This document shows positions 8,353-18,987 of a stretch of 37,550 bases of DNA, piece after piece. Numbering within the stretch: the stretch's first letter is position 1; each line of letters begins with the position of its first letter. The stretch comes from an uncultured Verrucomicrobiales bacterium (GTDB taxonomy: Bacteria; Verrucomicrobiota; Verrucomicrobiia; Limisphaerales; UBA1100): contig CAJWVY010000011.1 in the NCBI GenBank assembly GCA_913048135.1, forward strand, positions 1 to 37,550. The letters run 5' to 3'. The position numbers were made by a program, and so were the translations under genes. Under the pieces are notes generated by a model that saw nothing but the letters and a program-made list of their open reading frames with translations, did not search any database and was not told the origin of the DNA.

Positions 8353-10156
8353 ATGTGGCCGCACTGATAGGCACTTTCGGTAGGACCTCTTGTTTTTGCC
8401 TCAACAACTCGCGCTGCTCTTCGAGCGTGCGCAAGAGTTCTTCCTCCGGCAGGTTTGGCTGCGCCAATAACCGGGTGAGACTAGCCAATTGCCGGTCGAG
8501 AAAACGATCGCGCAGGCGTGTCACCAAATCCTGTAGCTGCCGCGCCGGCTGAGGAATCTCCGTGGCGTCCGCCACTGCAGCGGTCAACAGTCGACTGGAA
8601 GGGGCATCCAGCGAACCTAGCAATATTTCGGCTGAATCACCAGTTTGCGCTGCCGATTCGAGAATGGCGCGGACCTGAGGATGCTCCACCCACCGTGGAT
8701 CCAGACAATCGGCTGCCCAATCTCCAAATGCCGAGTCCTGAAAAGCCAATCGCAACAACCATCGCTCCTGCTGTGTCGGCGGCGCAACCGCCGGTTCGGG
8801 CGACGAGTGCTCGGCCAGCATCGGTTCCGACCGATCATAGACTGCACTCGTTTTAGGTTGGGGAATCCTCTGAAATTCTGCCCGTACCGCTTCCGCCGAG
8901 GCTCCCACCGCCAGTGCGGTCTGTTGGGCGCACCGATCCAGCAACACCGCATCGCGCGTTTTACGCACCGCCAGCCCCATGGCTTGTGTAACCTCGCGCC
9001 GTCCGCGTTCACTTCGCACATCGTGCTCGATCAGAAGATGGTTGAGGTAAAAATCAAAATAATCCGGCGCCTGATCCATCATTTCACGGAACGCCACCAC
9101 CCCCTGCTCTCTAATGAAACTATCGGGGTCATGTGGTGCTGGCACCGTCATAACACGTACGGCCAATTCCGATTCCAGCAGGGCATCAAAGGATCGTACG
9201 GCCGCGTTTTGCCCGGCGGTATCCGAATCAAAACACAGCACTACCTCCGAGGTGTAGCGTTTCAGAATCCGCGCATGATCAGACGTGAGCGCCGTGCCTT
9301 GCGGCGCAACCGCTTGTTTCAAGCCCGCCATGTGGCAAGCCATAGTGTCGAGCTGTCCTTCACACACGAGCGCGGATTTCGCGGCCAGAATTTCCCGGCG
9401 TGCCTTGTCCAGTCCGTAGAAGACCTTGCTCTTGTGAAACAATAGTGTTTCTGGCGAGTTCACGTACTTCGCCGCTTTCACCTCCGAATCGAGCACTCGG
9501 CCACTGAAGCCAATCACTCGGCCCTGTTCATCATGGATGGGAAACATCAGCCGGTCACGAAACCGCCCATAACGTTTGCCATCCTTGTTGGCCACCAGTC
9601 CGGCTTCCTCCATCAACTCCAAGTCAAACTTCTGGGCCGCCGCCCAATTCACCGTGTCTTCCCATGATTCAGGGGCGTACCCCAACTGGAAAGTCTCCGC
9701 TGCGCCGCGGGTCATGCCGCGGGTTTTCAGATAATTTCGTGCCGGTTGGCCACCCGCCTCGTTCATCAACACGCCGTGCCAGCGTTTGGCCAACTCCGCG
9801 TGTACGTGCAACAACAAATCCTTCTTGCGCCGCGAACGCTCGGCCTGCGGGTTTTGATCAAATTCGAGAACGATCCCAGCACGTTCGGCCAGCCGTTCTA
9901 CAGCTTCAATGAATTCCACGTGCTCGTATTCCTGAACAAACTTAAAGACATCTCCACTCGCATGACACCCAAAGCAGTGATAGATTTGTCGCTGCGGATT
10001 GACGTTGAAGCTCGGACTATTCTCCTTATGAAACGGACATAAGGCCACGTGATTACCGCCGGCACGCTTGAGCGGAAAGTAGCTTCCAATCACCTCGACG
10101 ATATCACTCGCCGCCCGAATTTGCTCAATGGTAGACTGGGAGATTCGCCCCGCCAT
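8351..10156 (-). CDS. dnaG: DNA primase DnaG
   Basis: 601 aa: IEQIRAASDIVEVIGSYFPLKRAGGNHVALCPFHKENSPSFNVNPQRQIYHCFGCHASGDVFKFVQ zinc-binding domain; Toprim ALVCEGQLDTMA and VVLCFDSDTAGQNA. Confidence 0.97.
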   Translation of the reverse strand: MAGRISQSTIEQIRAASDIVEVIGSYFPLKRAGGNHVALCPFHKENSPSFNVNPQRQIYHCFGCHASGDVFKFVQEYEHVEFIEAVERLAERAGIVLEFDQNPQAERSRRKKDLLLHVHAELAKRWHGVLMNEAGGQPARNYLKTRGMTRGAAETFQLGYAPESWEDTVNWAAAQKFDLELMEEAGLVANKDGKRYGRFRDRLMFPIHDEQGRVIGFSGRVLDSEVKAAKYVNSPETLLFHKSKVFYGLDKARREILAAKSALVCEGQLDTMACHMAGLKQAVAPQGTALTSDHARILKRYTSEVVLCFDSDTAGQNAAVRSFDALLESELAVRVMTVPAPHDPDSFIREQGVVAFREMMDQAPDYFDFYLNHLLIEHDVRSERGRREVTQAMGLAVRKTRDAVLLDRCAQQTALAVGASAEAVRAEFQRIPQPKTSAVYDRSEPMLAEHSSPEPAVAPPTQQERWLLRLAFQDSAFGDWAADCLDPRWVEHPQVRAILESAAQTGDSAEILLGSLDAPSSRLLTAAVADATEIPQPARQLQDLVTRLRDRFLDRQLASLTRLLAQPNLPEEELLRTLEEQRELLRQKQEVLPKVPISAAT

Positions 10157-10160
10157 GGTG

Positions 10161-11834
10161 CTAACGCTGGCTGTGGTTGAAGAGCCATTGCCGAATCGCA
10201 GCCGCCTGCGGATGTTGCGGACTCAGCTCCAGCACTTTTTTGAAATGAACCACCGCCTTGCCCGAATCCTTCAGGTGATCAGAGTACAATCCGCCCAACG
10301 CCAAGTGCGCCGACAGGTCGTCCTTGTACAACTCCAGCAACTCATGAAATTCCATGGCCGCATCCACATAATACTCACTGCGGCTCAAGGCCGTGGCAAA
10401 GCCATGCCGTGTCACCTTGGAAAGCGGATTGATGGCCAGAGCCTGTTCATAAACTGGCAAAGCCTCCTCCACTTCTCCTTGCACCTGTAGTGCCAGCGCA
10501 ATATTCACGTAAGCTTGTTGATACGCGGGGTTTACCTGCAGCACTTTCCGGTAGCCGGCAATGGCTCCGTCCAGCTCATTGATCTTATGCTGATGCAATG
10601 CCGCTTCAAACATCTTGGTCAGCCCCGCCGGATCGACCACAGCGCCGGGCGCCGGGCGTTTTGGCTTCACGTATTGGTACCGTGCCACACCGGGCACGGC
10701 TTTCACCTCAGTTTTTTTCGTCGTCCCCGGAACCACATGCGGCTGGGTCACAGTGGTCTTGGCAATCTTCACCGGCGGCCGATTGGTCGGTGTGACCGGC
10801 GGCACGATCACCTCCACCGGCGGCCTGTTGGTCGGGGCCGGCCTCACTTGCGTTACGCGCACCGGCGGCTTGTTGGTAGCGACCGGTGGAATCTCCACCA
10901 CCGTATTGGTCGGCGATGGCAATTCCACCACCAGATTGGTCGCCGGCGCATTGGTGGCGGGGGGAATCTCAATTACCAGATTGGTGCTGGCCGCATTGGT
11001 GCCTTGCGGCAACCACACCGCAGTTAATTGGTTGGTCTCCACACCTGGCGAAACCGGTGGCGGATTCGGCCGCACCTTGATCTGCAACGCATCCGCCAGG
11101 GCCTGCACGCCGGGTGCCGGTTCCTTGGCCAGTTGCAAATACTGCTGAAAGGCCTCCAACGCCTTGGCGTCATTGCCCGGCAAATACCATTGATAGGTCA
11201 TGGCTAGATTCAGGTGAGCCTGCACAAATTCCGGGTTGCGCTTCAAGGCCGCCTCAAAACTTTTGGCGGCTTTCGATGGCTGAACCATCCATAACTGCGC
11301 CATCCCCAAACGATTATGGGCCACGGCCGAGCGATCATCCTGCGCGAGGGCTTTTTGGTATTCCGTGGAAGCCCCCACCCAATTCTGCTCCTTGCGATAC
11401 ACTTCCCCTAGCCAATAGTACGCGTGAAACGAAGGCTCAGCGGAAATGGAATAGGCGTGCAGCTCCGTCTTCGCGTCAGCCAGCCGATCGCGGTCAAGCG
11501 CCAGCCTGCCTGTATTAAACTTCAAAACAAACGCAGCATCCTCCGGGGAATCCCGGCGTTCCCCTGCCATTTCCATCGCGCGTTGGAACGCTTCATGGGC
11601 GCCATCCAAATCGCCCGCCCGATGACGGGCCAAGCCCAGATAATTCCAAGCGCGCCATTCGCCGGGCAGCAGTTTCACCGCCTTCTCAAACTGTGCCACG
11701 GCTTGCTTGGGTTCACCGGCCTTGAGCTGGGCTTCGCCTTCAAACATCGCCCGCGCCCCCGGCGGTTGGCAACCCAACCCGGCCAGCAGCAGCCCGCACA
11801 CAGCAATAACTTGGAACTTTTGTCTCGTCCCCAT
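10161..11834 (-). CDS. TPR-repeat lipoprotein with Pro/Asn/Thr-rich repetitive linker
   Basis: Lipobox LLLAGLGC; multiple TPR motifs (WRAWNYLGLARHRAGDLDGAHEAFQRAMEMA, YVNIALALQVQGEVEEALPVYEQALAINP). ATG at 11834. Confidence 0.85.
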   Translation of the reverse strand: MGTRQKFQVIAVCGLLLAGLGCQPPGARAMFEGEAQLKAGEPKQAVAQFEKAVKLLPGEWRAWNYLGLARHRAGDLDGAHEAFQRAMEMAGERRDSPEDAAFVLKFNTGRLALDRDRLADAKTELHAYSISAEPSFHAYYWLGEVYRKEQNWVGASTEYQKALAQDDRSAVAHNRLGMAQLWMVQPSKAAKSFEAALKRNPEFVQAHLNLAMTYQWYLPGNDAKALEAFQQYLQLAKEPAPGVQALADALQIKVRPNPPPVSPGVETNQLTAVWLPQGTNAASTNLVIEIPPATNAPATNLVVELPSPTNTVVEIPPVATNKPPVRVTQVRPAPTNRPPVEVIVPPVTPTNRPPVKIAKTTVTQPHVVPGTTKKTEVKAVPGVARYQYVKPKRPAPGAVVDPAGLTKMFEAALHQHKINELDGAIAGYRKVLQVNPAYQQAYVNIALALQVQGEVEEALPVYEQALAINPLSKVTRHGFATALSRSEYYVDAAMEFHELLELYKDDLSAHLALGGLYSDHLKDSGKAVVHFKKVLELSPQHPQAAAIRQWLFNHSQR

Positions 11835-11863
11835 GAGTAGAAAACCTATCTTGGTGAGGAAGC

Positions 11864-13228
11864 ATGGTTGCAAATCTGGCACATTTGGCAAAGGCGCATT
11901 ATTCACCGGGAAAACGCAAATTATTCACGGCAATCCTTGGGCTCCTGCTTGCCACGCCGACATTGATGGCAGCGCCCAAAGTGCCCGTCATCAAGGTACA
12001 CGCCGCCGATGCCACACGCCATTTTCAACCACGCAAAGCCCGCGTGAACGCCATGTTAAAGGCCGGCCTGCAAGCATTGGCCCCTGATTTTCACTGGCGA
12101 CAGCTCATCTCCACCAACGACATCGTGGGCCTTAAAGTCAACGCCCGATTGGGCACGCTTACCGGCACGCGGACCGCCGTGGTGCGGGCCGTCGCCCAAA
12201 GCCTGATGGCCAGCGGTGTGCCGGCGAAAAACATTGTGATCTGGGATCGTAACCTGACCGATTTACAACGGGCCGGCTACACCCCGTTGGCCCGCGAATT
12301 GGGCGTACAACTGGCCGGCAGCCGCGAGGTGGGTTTTGGGGAATGGGATGCCTATACCGTGCCCGCCCTGCACTGGGAACTTGCCGTGGGCGATCATCTC
12401 TTTGGAAAAACCAAAACCAGCACCAAGTCACATTTATCCCGATTGATCACCAATCGGCTTACGGCGATCATCAGCATTCATCCTCCCATTGCCGACCGGC
12501 AAAATGGCGCGCGCGGGCATTTGCAGGAACTGGCCATGGCAGCAGCGGACAACACCGACCGGTTCCGAATCTCCACTCCGCATCTGACCCCCGCCATTCC
12601 CGAGCTACTGGATCGCATTGCCTTTTCCCACGCCCTGCCCGGCCCAGTGTTTCGAAAAAAACTGCAACAGCTACAAACCCAAAAGCCAAATCGCGCGTTC
12701 CCCTTGCATCTGCTGGAAACCTCCGGAGAGATTTTTTATTACTACGAGGAAGCCGCCGAACGTGCGCTCCCTCCACATACCGCCTTTACCTTAGCCTACG
12801 AAACCGCCAAAGAAACCGGCCGAAGCCAAACCCTGCTGATTCGCGGAGACACTCACGAATGGGAACAGATCATTCATCCCGACGGCCGTAACACCCTGCA
12901 ACGCCGCACGCTCGGCAAGGAGGAAGCCCGGCAAACCAAACTGCGCCTGCACATCACCGATGCGCTTCTTTGCCAATTTCATCAGGGCGACCAATCGCGG
13001 CCCGATTATGCCACGGCCATCAACGAACTGTGGATCAGTCGCGATCCGGTCGCTCTGGATGCGTTGTCCGCCGAGTTGATCGCCTCCTTGCGGCGCTCAT
13101 TAAATCTGCCCGTGCGCCGCGCGCCCGATGCCATTTTGCGCTATGCCTCCAAGATGTATCTAGGCTCCGATCGCCCGGAGGATTGGGATCTGCGGACGAT
13201 CAAGCTTGGGGACCGCGCGCCTGAATGA
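11864..13228 (+). CDS. DUF362-family protein
   Basis: ISTNDIVGLKVNARLG...VVRAVAQSLMASGVPAKNIVIWDR and C-terminal ISRDPVALDALSAELI match the DUF362 pattern. Confidence 0.75.
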   Translation: MVANLAHLAKAHYSPGKRKLFTAILGLLLATPTLMAAPKVPVIKVHAADATRHFQPRKARVNAMLKAGLQALAPDFHWRQLISTNDIVGLKVNARLGTLTGTRTAVVRAVAQSLMASGVPAKNIVIWDRNLTDLQRAGYTPLARELGVQLAGSREVGFGEWDAYTVPALHWELAVGDHLFGKTKTSTKSHLSRLITNRLTAIISIHPPIADRQNGARGHLQELAMAAADNTDRFRISTPHLTPAIPELLDRIAFSHALPGPVFRKKLQQLQTQKPNRAFPLHLLETSGEIFYYYEEAAERALPPHTAFTLAYETAKETGRSQTLLIRGDTHEWEQIIHPDGRNTLQRRTLGKEEARQTKLRLHITDALLCQFHQGDQSRPDYATAINELWISRDPVALDALSAELIASLRRSLNLPVRRAPDAILRYASKMYLGSDRPEDWDLRTIKLGDRAPE

Positions 13229-13829
13229 AGTCGCGGATGAGGCTCAGTTCTTCCTCGCCGGCGATGGTGTGTTCCTTGGCGAATTCATTCGCCTCAATCT
13301 GCAGGCCGCCATCAGCCTGAAGTTGGTTCAACTGAACCTTCACTTTTTCCGCCGGGATGATGGGATCAAACGTGCCGTAAGTGAACAGGATCTCCTGTTG
13401 CGTAGCCACCGGGGAGAGTTCCTGCAAGGCAGTGTCCGGTTCGTGCACGTAACCGCTCACGCCAATGCAGCCGGCAAGCTTTTGCGGGTAACGCATCGCC
13501 ATCTCCATGGTCATCAGGCAGCCTTGGCTGAAGCCGAATTGAAAAATCTGTCCCGCCGGAAAGCCCGCTTTCTGCTGAGCATCGAGCAGTTCCATCAAGG
13601 CCGCCCGGCTGCGTTCCACGCCGGGAGCCGGGTTCTCAAAGATGTCGTACCATGAAAAGCCACCGTGATAATCATCGGGAGCATTGACCAACAGGTAATT
13701 CAGCCATGGTACATTCAAGCCGGTGGGCAGCCAGCGGTAGCCTTCCATGCTGTCGCCGAGGCCGTGCAGCACTACCATCAGCCATTTGGAGTCCTTGTCG
13801 GCCGCCGGGATGAGTTCGTGGGTCAGCAT
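13200..13829 (-). CDS. Phospholipase/carboxylesterase family alpha/beta hydrolase
   Basis: LMVVLHGLGDSMEGYRWLP, nucleophile elbow GFSQGCLM, FTYGTFDPIIP, EHTIAGEE. Start MLTHELIPAADKD at 13829. Confidence 0.85.
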   Translation of the reverse strand: MLTHELIPAADKDSKWLMVVLHGLGDSMEGYRWLPTGLNVPWLNYLLVNAPDDYHGGFSWYDIFENPAPGVERSRAALMELLDAQQKAGFPAGQIFQFGFSQGCLMTMEMAMRYPQKLAGCIGVSGYVHEPDTALQELSPVATQQEILFTYGTFDPIIPAEKVKVQLNQLQADGGLQIEANEFAKEHTIAGEEELSLIRDFIQARGPQA

Positions 13830-13831
13830 GA

Positions 13832-14401
13832 TTACATCCGCGGGATGGTGATGCCGGTTTGGCCTTGGTATTTGCCGCCGCGGTCGGCGTAGCTGGTCTC
13901 GCAAATTTCTTCGGCCTCAAAAAAGAGGACCTGCGCAAGGCCTTCGTTGGCATAGATTTTGGCGGGCAACGGGGTCGTGTTGGAAATTTCCAAGGTCACG
14001 TGTCCTTCCCATTCGGGCTCGAAAGGGGTGACGTTGACGATGATGCCGCAGCGGGCATAGGTGCTTTTGCCAAGGCACACAGTGAGGACATTGCGCGGGA
14101 TGCGGAAGTATTCCACGCTGCGCGCGAGCGCAAAAGAGTTGGGCGGCACGATGCATTCATCGGCGGTGACGTTAACAAACGAATCCTCGGCAAAGCCCTT
14201 GGGATCGACGATGGAGTTGAAGACGTTGGTAAACACCTTGAACTCGTCCGACACGCGCAGGTCATAGCCGTAGCTGGAGACGCCGTAGCTGATCACGCGG
14301 CTGCCGTCCTCAGCGGCGCGCACTTGGCCGTCGGCAAACGGCTCAATCATGCCGTGCTCCTTCGCCATTTGGCGAATCCATTGATCCGAATGTATGCCCA
14401 T
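13832..14401 (-). CDS. dcd: dCTP deaminase
   Basis: [22 protein letters not shown]...[23 protein letters not shown]...[58 protein letters not shown] is typical Dcd. Confidence 0.95.
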   Translation of the reverse strand: MGIHSDQWIRQMAKEHGMIEPFADGQVRAAEDGSRVISYGVSSYGYDLRVSDEFKVFTNVFNSIVDPKGFAEDSFVNVTADECIVPPNSFALARSVEYFRIPRNVLTVCLGKSTYARCGIIVNVTPFEPEWEGHVTLEISNTTPLPAKIYANEGLAQVLFFEAEEICETSYADRGGKYQGQTGITIPRM

Positions 14402-14437
14402 GGGTGCGCGCAGGATACGGGACGCGGGCTTGGGTGC

Positions 14438-14476
14438 AAAAAAAAACGGCCCCCGACTTATTGACGGGGACCGTTT
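14438..14476 (-). terminator. Rho-independent terminator downstream of nrdB
   Basis: On the minus strand: AAACGGTCCCCGTCAATAAGTCGGGGGCCGTTTTTTTTT. Confidence 0.9.
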
Positions 14477-14529
14477 GAGTTGAAGGGGCGCTGGCGGCAC
14501 CGCAATGCCGCCAGCGCAGTGTTCTCCAC

Positions 14530-15591
14530 CTACCAACTTAAAGCGGATGCGGTCTGGTATTCGGTGACGCGCGTCTCGAAGAAGTTTTTCTCCTTGGCCA
14601 GATCGATGGTCTCGCTCATCCACGGGAAGGGATTGTCCGAGCCGTACTTGGTGCCCAAGCCGATGCGCTCGAGGCGGCGGTCGGCGATGTGTTGCACGTA
14701 TTCGCGGAAGAGACCAGCGTTGAGGCCGAGGATGCCACGCGGCAGGCAGTCCTGCGCGTAGGCAATCTCCAGCTCCACGGCTTCCTCGATGAGCCCGTCG
14801 ATTTCCTTCTGGAACTCAGGCGTCCAAGCCTCGGGATTCTCGGCCTTGATGCCGTTGATGAGGTCGAGGCCGAAGTTCATGTGGATGGATTCATCGCGCA
14901 TGATGTACTGGAACTGTTCGCCAATCCCGGTCATGCGGTTACCGCGATGGAAGGACAGGATCATCACGAAGCCTGAGTAGAAGAAAATGCCTTCCATGAT
15001 CACGTAGAACCCGATGAGGTTCTTGAGGAAGGTCTGAACCCCCTCAGTGGTGTCGGTGTTGAAGCCTTCCTGCATGATGTCGCTAGTGAGCTTCATTTCG
15101 AAGTTATCCTTATCGCTGATGGAATTCACCTCGTGATACATGTTGAATATCTCACGTTCATCAAGGCTGAGTGATTCGCAGATGTAATGGAAGGTGTGCG
15201 TGTGAATGGCTTCCTCAAAGGCCTGGCGCAGCAGGTACTGGCGGCACTCGGGGTTGGTCACGTGTTTGAAGATGGCGAGCACGATATTGTTGCCCACGAG
15301 GCTCTCAGCGGTGCTGAAGAAGCCGAGGTTGCGCATGATCACGCGACGCTCGTCGGCGGTAAGCTTGTTGGATTTCCATAGCTCAATATCCTTCTGCATC
15401 GGCACCTCGTCGGGCATCCAATGGTTTTTGCAGCCGTTGAGATAATGTTCCCAAGCCCAGTCATACTTGATGGGCATGAGCTGGTTGACATCCACGGCTT
15501 TACAGTTAATGAGCCGTTTGTCTTCCACGTTGATGCGCTTGGTGAGGTCATGGGCCTCCGGGCGCTGGTCGCTAACATTGCAACAAGACAT
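14530..15591 (-). CDS. nrdB: Ribonucleotide reductase beta subunit, class Ic-like (Tyr-less)
   Basis: [112 protein letters not shown]. Closely resembles the chlamydial R2 from memory. Confidence 0.95.
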   Translation of the reverse strand: MSCCNVSDQRPEAHDLTKRINVEDKRLINCKAVDVNQLMPIKYDWAWEHYLNGCKNHWMPDEVPMQKDIELWKSNKLTADERRVIMRNLGFFSTAESLVGNNIVLAIFKHVTNPECRQYLLRQAFEEAIHTHTFHYICESLSLDEREIFNMYHEVNSISDKDNFEMKLTSDIMQEGFNTDTTEGVQTFLKNLIGFYVIMEGIFFYSGFVMILSFHRGNRMTGIGEQFQYIMRDESIHMNFGLDLINGIKAENPEAWTPEFQKEIDGLIEEAVELEIAYAQDCLPRGILGLNAGLFREYVQHIADRRLERIGLGTKYGSDNPFPWMSETIDLAKEKNFFETRVTEYQTASALSW

Positions 15592-15628
15592 AGGTTTTCC
15601 TCCTTGGTTGGGTTAATGGTTGGTTAAA

Positions 15629-18502
15629 TTACTGGCAGGCTTCGCACTCCGGGTCGAGGATACTGCAGGCCTTCGGCGCCTCGGCCACAGGGGCCACTTC
15701 GCTGGAGGCAGATTTGCTCTTCATCCACTTAGGCTGCACGCCGTAGCTGTTGATGTTCACGGTCGATTTCTCGATCTGCGTGGCAGCCAACGTGCGCAGG
15801 TAGTAGGTGGTTTTCAGCCCCGCTTCCCAGGCGAAGAAGTACATGTCACTCAGGACTCGACCGGTCTTCTGGCCTTCGGGCACCTGATTGATGTCAAAGT
15901 ATAGGTTCAGGGATTGGCCCATATCGATCCACTTTTGGCGACGGGCCGCGCAGGCGATCAGCCATTTGGAATCAATCTCGAATGAGGTTCGGAATACATC
16001 CTTCAGATCATCGGGCACCCGGTCGATCTCAAGTACCGAACCGTCGTGGTACTTGAGGTCCTGCACCATCTCGTCATCCCACAAGCCGCGTTCCTTGAGC
16101 TGGGTCACGAGGTACTCGTTGACCACGATGAAATCTCCGGAAAGATTCGCCTTGGCGTAGAGGTTCTTGTAGGTCGGCTCGATGGATTGGCTCACGCCGA
16201 TGATGTTGGCGATGGTTGCGGTGGGCGCAATGGCCATGGTGTTGCTATTGCGCACGCCGTGTTTGGCGATGGATTCGCGCACAGGCGCCCAGTCCATCTG
16301 CGAGCTGCGATCCAGCGTGAGATGCCCGCCACGCTCCTGTTCCAGCAGGTCGATGGTATCAATCGGCAGCAGGCCGCGATCCCATTTGGATCCCTCGTAG
16401 GTCTGGTAGGCGCCGCGCTCGGCCGCCAATTCGCTGGAGGCGAGGATGGCGTAGTAGGAGATCATCTCCATGCTGTGATCGGCAAACTCCACGGCTTCCT
16501 GGCTGGCGTAGGAAATGCGCAGTTGATAAAGCGCATCCTGAAAGGCCATCACGCCCATGCCCACCGGGCGATGCTGCATGTTCGCGTTGCGTGCCTCAGG
16601 TGTAGGGTAGTAGTTGATGTCGATCACATTGTCCAACATCCGGACAGCGGTACGGACGGTCTGGGCGATGAGTTCCTGATTGAGCGCGCCATCCTTAAGG
16701 TGGGCGGTGAGGTTCACGGAGCCGAGGTTGCACACGGCGGTTTCCTCGGCGCTGGTGTTGAGGAGAATCTCGGTGCAGAGATTGGAGCTGTGCACCACGC
16801 CCGTGTGATCCTGCGGCGAGCGGACATTGGAAGGATCCTTGAAAGTGATCCACGGATGGCCCGTCTCGAAGAGGCTCATCAGTATCTTGCGCCAGAGATC
16901 CTCGGCTTCCACAGTCTTGAAGAGCTTAATCTCGCCCGCTTCGGCCATGGTCTCGTATTCCTCGTAGCGTTTCTCGAACGCCGCGCCGTAGAGATCGTGC
17001 AGATCCTCCACATCGCTCGGACTGAAGAGGGTCCACTTACCCTTCTCCTTCACACGCTTCATGAATAGGTCCGGTATCCAATTGGCGGTATTCATGTCGT
17101 GCGTGCGGCGGCGTTCGTCACCGGTGTTCTTGCGCAGCTCCATGAAGTCCTCGATATCGAGGTGCCACGTTTCGAGATACGCGCACATGGCGCCTTTGCG
17201 TTTGCCGCCCTGATTCACGGCCACCGCAGTATCATTGGCCACCTTTAGGAACGGAATGACGCCCTGGCTTTCGCCGTTGGTGCCCTTGATATGCGATCCA
17301 GTGGCGCGAACATTGGTCCAGTCATTGCCCAAACCGCCGGCCCATTTGGACAAGCGCGCGTCATCGGCCACCAGCTTGAAGATACTCTCGAGATCGTCAT
17401 CCACCGTGCTCAGGTAGCAGGAGGAAAGCTGCGGATGCAGCGTGCCTGCGTTGAAGAGCGTGGGCGTAGAGGACATAAACCGAAAAGAGCTGAGCGCATT
17501 GTAAAACTCAATCGCACGCTCCTCCTTGTTGGCTTCATTAGCCGCCAAGCCCATGGACACGCGCATGTAGAAATACTGCGGTGTCTCAATGCGGGTGCCG
17601 CCGATGTGAATGAGGTAGCGATCGTAAATCGTCTGGATTCCCATGTAGGCAAACTGCTGATCCCGCTCCAGATCGAGGGCGTCGGCCAGTTGATCGAGGT
17701 CGAACTTCAACAGATCCGGCGACAGACGCTCGGCGGCCACACCCTGCTGCAGGTACTCGCGGAAATGTTCGCGGTGCACCTTGGGCAACTCGGCCGGTGC
17801 ACCGAACTTCGGCAGCACTTCCTCATAAATCTGATTCAGTAAAAGCCGCGCGGCCACATAGGTGTAGGCCGGCTCATTCTCAATCCGAGCTTTAGCAGAC
17901 ATGATCATCGCCTTGTCTACCTCGGTGGTAGTCACACCGTCGTAGAGGTTGCGCATGGTCTCATCGAAGAGATCATTGGCCTGGCACTTGTCCTCCACGC
18001 CGCGGCAGGCGCCATAGATATCACGCTTGAGCCGACCGGGATCGAGCACCTCCTGTCCGCCGTCCGGCAGGGTGATGAACATCTGCTCCTGCGGCTGGCC
18101 GTCCACCGTGCGATCCCCGCGAATGGCGCGCGCCTTGCGACGTTCTTCGCGGTAGACAATGTAACGCCGTGCTGCACCGCGGAAGCCCATCTCCATGAGC
18201 TTGTCCTCCACCGTGTCCTGAATGCGTTCGATCTCGATGGGCGCTTCGTCAGTGGCGCGACTGAGACTTTTTTCCACCACCGCCTGCGTGAGGCGTTGGG
18301 CGTCGGCCTGCATGGTTTCGTTGGCCGGCGTGTCCTGGTCGAGTTCCGCGTCGGCCTTCAAGGCCGCCTCGATGGCGAGATAAATTCGCGTTTCATCAAA
18401 GTCGATGATGTTCCCGTTTCGTTTCCGAACTTGGAACTGTTTGCCTTCGAGGGGGTCCAAGGTGGCCATCCGCAATTGGCCATCGAGCTGCTCATTAATC
18501 AT
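15629..18502 (-). CDS. nrdA: Ribonucleotide reductase alpha subunit with N-terminal ATP-cone
   Basis: [29 protein letters not shown]-cone; [66 protein letters not shown]-terminal [12 protein letters not shown] redox cysteines. Start MINEQLDG at 18502 preferred over the longer ORF to 18568. Confidence 0.96.
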   Translation of the reverse strand: MINEQLDGQLRMATLDPLEGKQFQVRKRNGNIIDFDETRIYLAIEAALKADAELDQDTPANETMQADAQRLTQAVVEKSLSRATDEAPIEIERIQDTVEDKLMEMGFRGAARRYIVYREERRKARAIRGDRTVDGQPQEQMFITLPDGGQEVLDPGRLKRDIYGACRGVEDKCQANDLFDETMRNLYDGVTTTEVDKAMIMSAKARIENEPAYTYVAARLLLNQIYEEVLPKFGAPAELPKVHREHFREYLQQGVAAERLSPDLLKFDLDQLADALDLERDQQFAYMGIQTIYDRYLIHIGGTRIETPQYFYMRVSMGLAANEANKEERAIEFYNALSSFRFMSSTPTLFNAGTLHPQLSSCYLSTVDDDLESIFKLVADDARLSKWAGGLGNDWTNVRATGSHIKGTNGESQGVIPFLKVANDTAVAVNQGGKRKGAMCAYLETWHLDIEDFMELRKNTGDERRRTHDMNTANWIPDLFMKRVKEKGKWTLFSPSDVEDLHDLYGAAFEKRYEEYETMAEAGEIKLFKTVEAEDLWRKILMSLFETGHPWITFKDPSNVRSPQDHTGVVHSSNLCTEILLNTSAEETAVCNLGSVNLTAHLKDGALNQELIAQTVRTAVRMLDNVIDINYYPTPEARNANMQHRPVGMGVMAFQDALYQLRISYASQEAVEFADHSMEMISYYAILASSELAAERGAYQTYEGSKWDRGLLPIDTIDLLEQERGGHLTLDRSSQMDWAPVRESIAKHGVRNSNTMAIAPTATIANIIGVSQSIEPTYKNLYAKANLSGDFIVVNEYLVTQLKERGLWDDEMVQDLKYHDGSVLEIDRVPDDLKDVFRTSFEIDSKWLIACAARRQKWIDMGQSLNLYFDINQVPEGQKTGRVLSDMYFFAWEAGLKTTYYLRTLAATQIEKSTVNINSYGVQPKWMKSKSASSEVAPVAEAPKACSILDPECEACQ

Positions 18503-18618
18503 GGATATCTTTCTCCGTCTTCTTTCCGTGCGACACGCCACGCCGCGATTCATCAGTAGACAACACAAGCCGGTGCAAGGTTGCCCGTAGTAGGTTCAGG
18601 TTGGGTTAAACCGTTCCC

Positions 18619-18718
18619 GCTGCCGTGGCCCGGCAGCAGCCCGCACGCCCGTGCGGGGCTCGTTGACAGCCCAACTCGTACGTTACCCGCCCGCGAGACG
18701 GTTCACATTCGAGTTGGG
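18619..18718 (-). promoter_or_regulatory. Highly structured nrdA 5' leader (three consecutive hairpins)
   Basis: Perfect inverted repeats 18670-18678/18710-18718 (9 bp), 18640-18647/18650-18657 (8 bp), 18619-18625/18631-18637 (7 bp), all in the noncoding gap upstream of nrdA. Confidence 0.6.
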
Positions 18719-18754
18719 TCCAAAACAGCCTCATTTTTCCGTAAAAACAGGTCG

Positions 18755-18987
18755 TTATTCACAGAAGCCGCACAACCTGTTGTGGAGCTTATTTACCAGG
18801 GTATCCACAACCTGTGGTGTGACCTCTCGATCAACTGCGCGATATATTGGGGTATCTGAAAAAAGAGTCAACACCTTTCATGTTAAAATGTGAATAAACG
18901 CAGCCCCAAAAACGTACTATTGTCATAATACCCCTGTATTTGACACCGATTCGTCACAAAATAATAATTCACACCCTAGTATTCACA
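18755..18987. promoter_or_regulatory. Cluster of DnaA-box-like 9-mers upstream of nrdA
   Basis: TTATTCACA 18755-18763 (+) and 18889-18897 (-); near matches GTATCCACA 18801-18809, TAATTCACA 18965-18973, GTATTCACA 18979-18987. Confidence 0.5.
18843..18871 (-). promoter_or_regulatory. Candidate sigma70-type promoter for nrdA
   Basis: Minus strand reads TTGACT (18871-18866), then about 17-19 nt, then an AATATATC region. Confidence 0.35.

Noticed and set aside
8645-9445. 266-aa plus-strand ORF antisense to dnaG
   Set aside because: Shadow ORF inside dnaG. Arg/His-rich translation without domain features.
13200-13228. 29-bp overlap of the convergent DUF362 and esterase genes
   Set aside because: Short convergent overlaps are common in compact genomes. 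No evidence of function.
16046-17068. 340-aa plus-strand ORF antisense to nrdA
   Set aside because: Lies wholly inside conserved nrdA. Long antisense frames are expected from GC-biased codon usage, and the product has no recognisable domain.
18503-18755. Cobalamin riboswitch upstream of nrdA
   Set aside because: AdoCbl riboswitches control some class Ia nrd operons, but I could not find a B12 box or conserved core here.
18840-18849. NrdR box (CGATATATTG)
   Set aside because: Resembles the consensus core, but I found no second box at the expected spacing.
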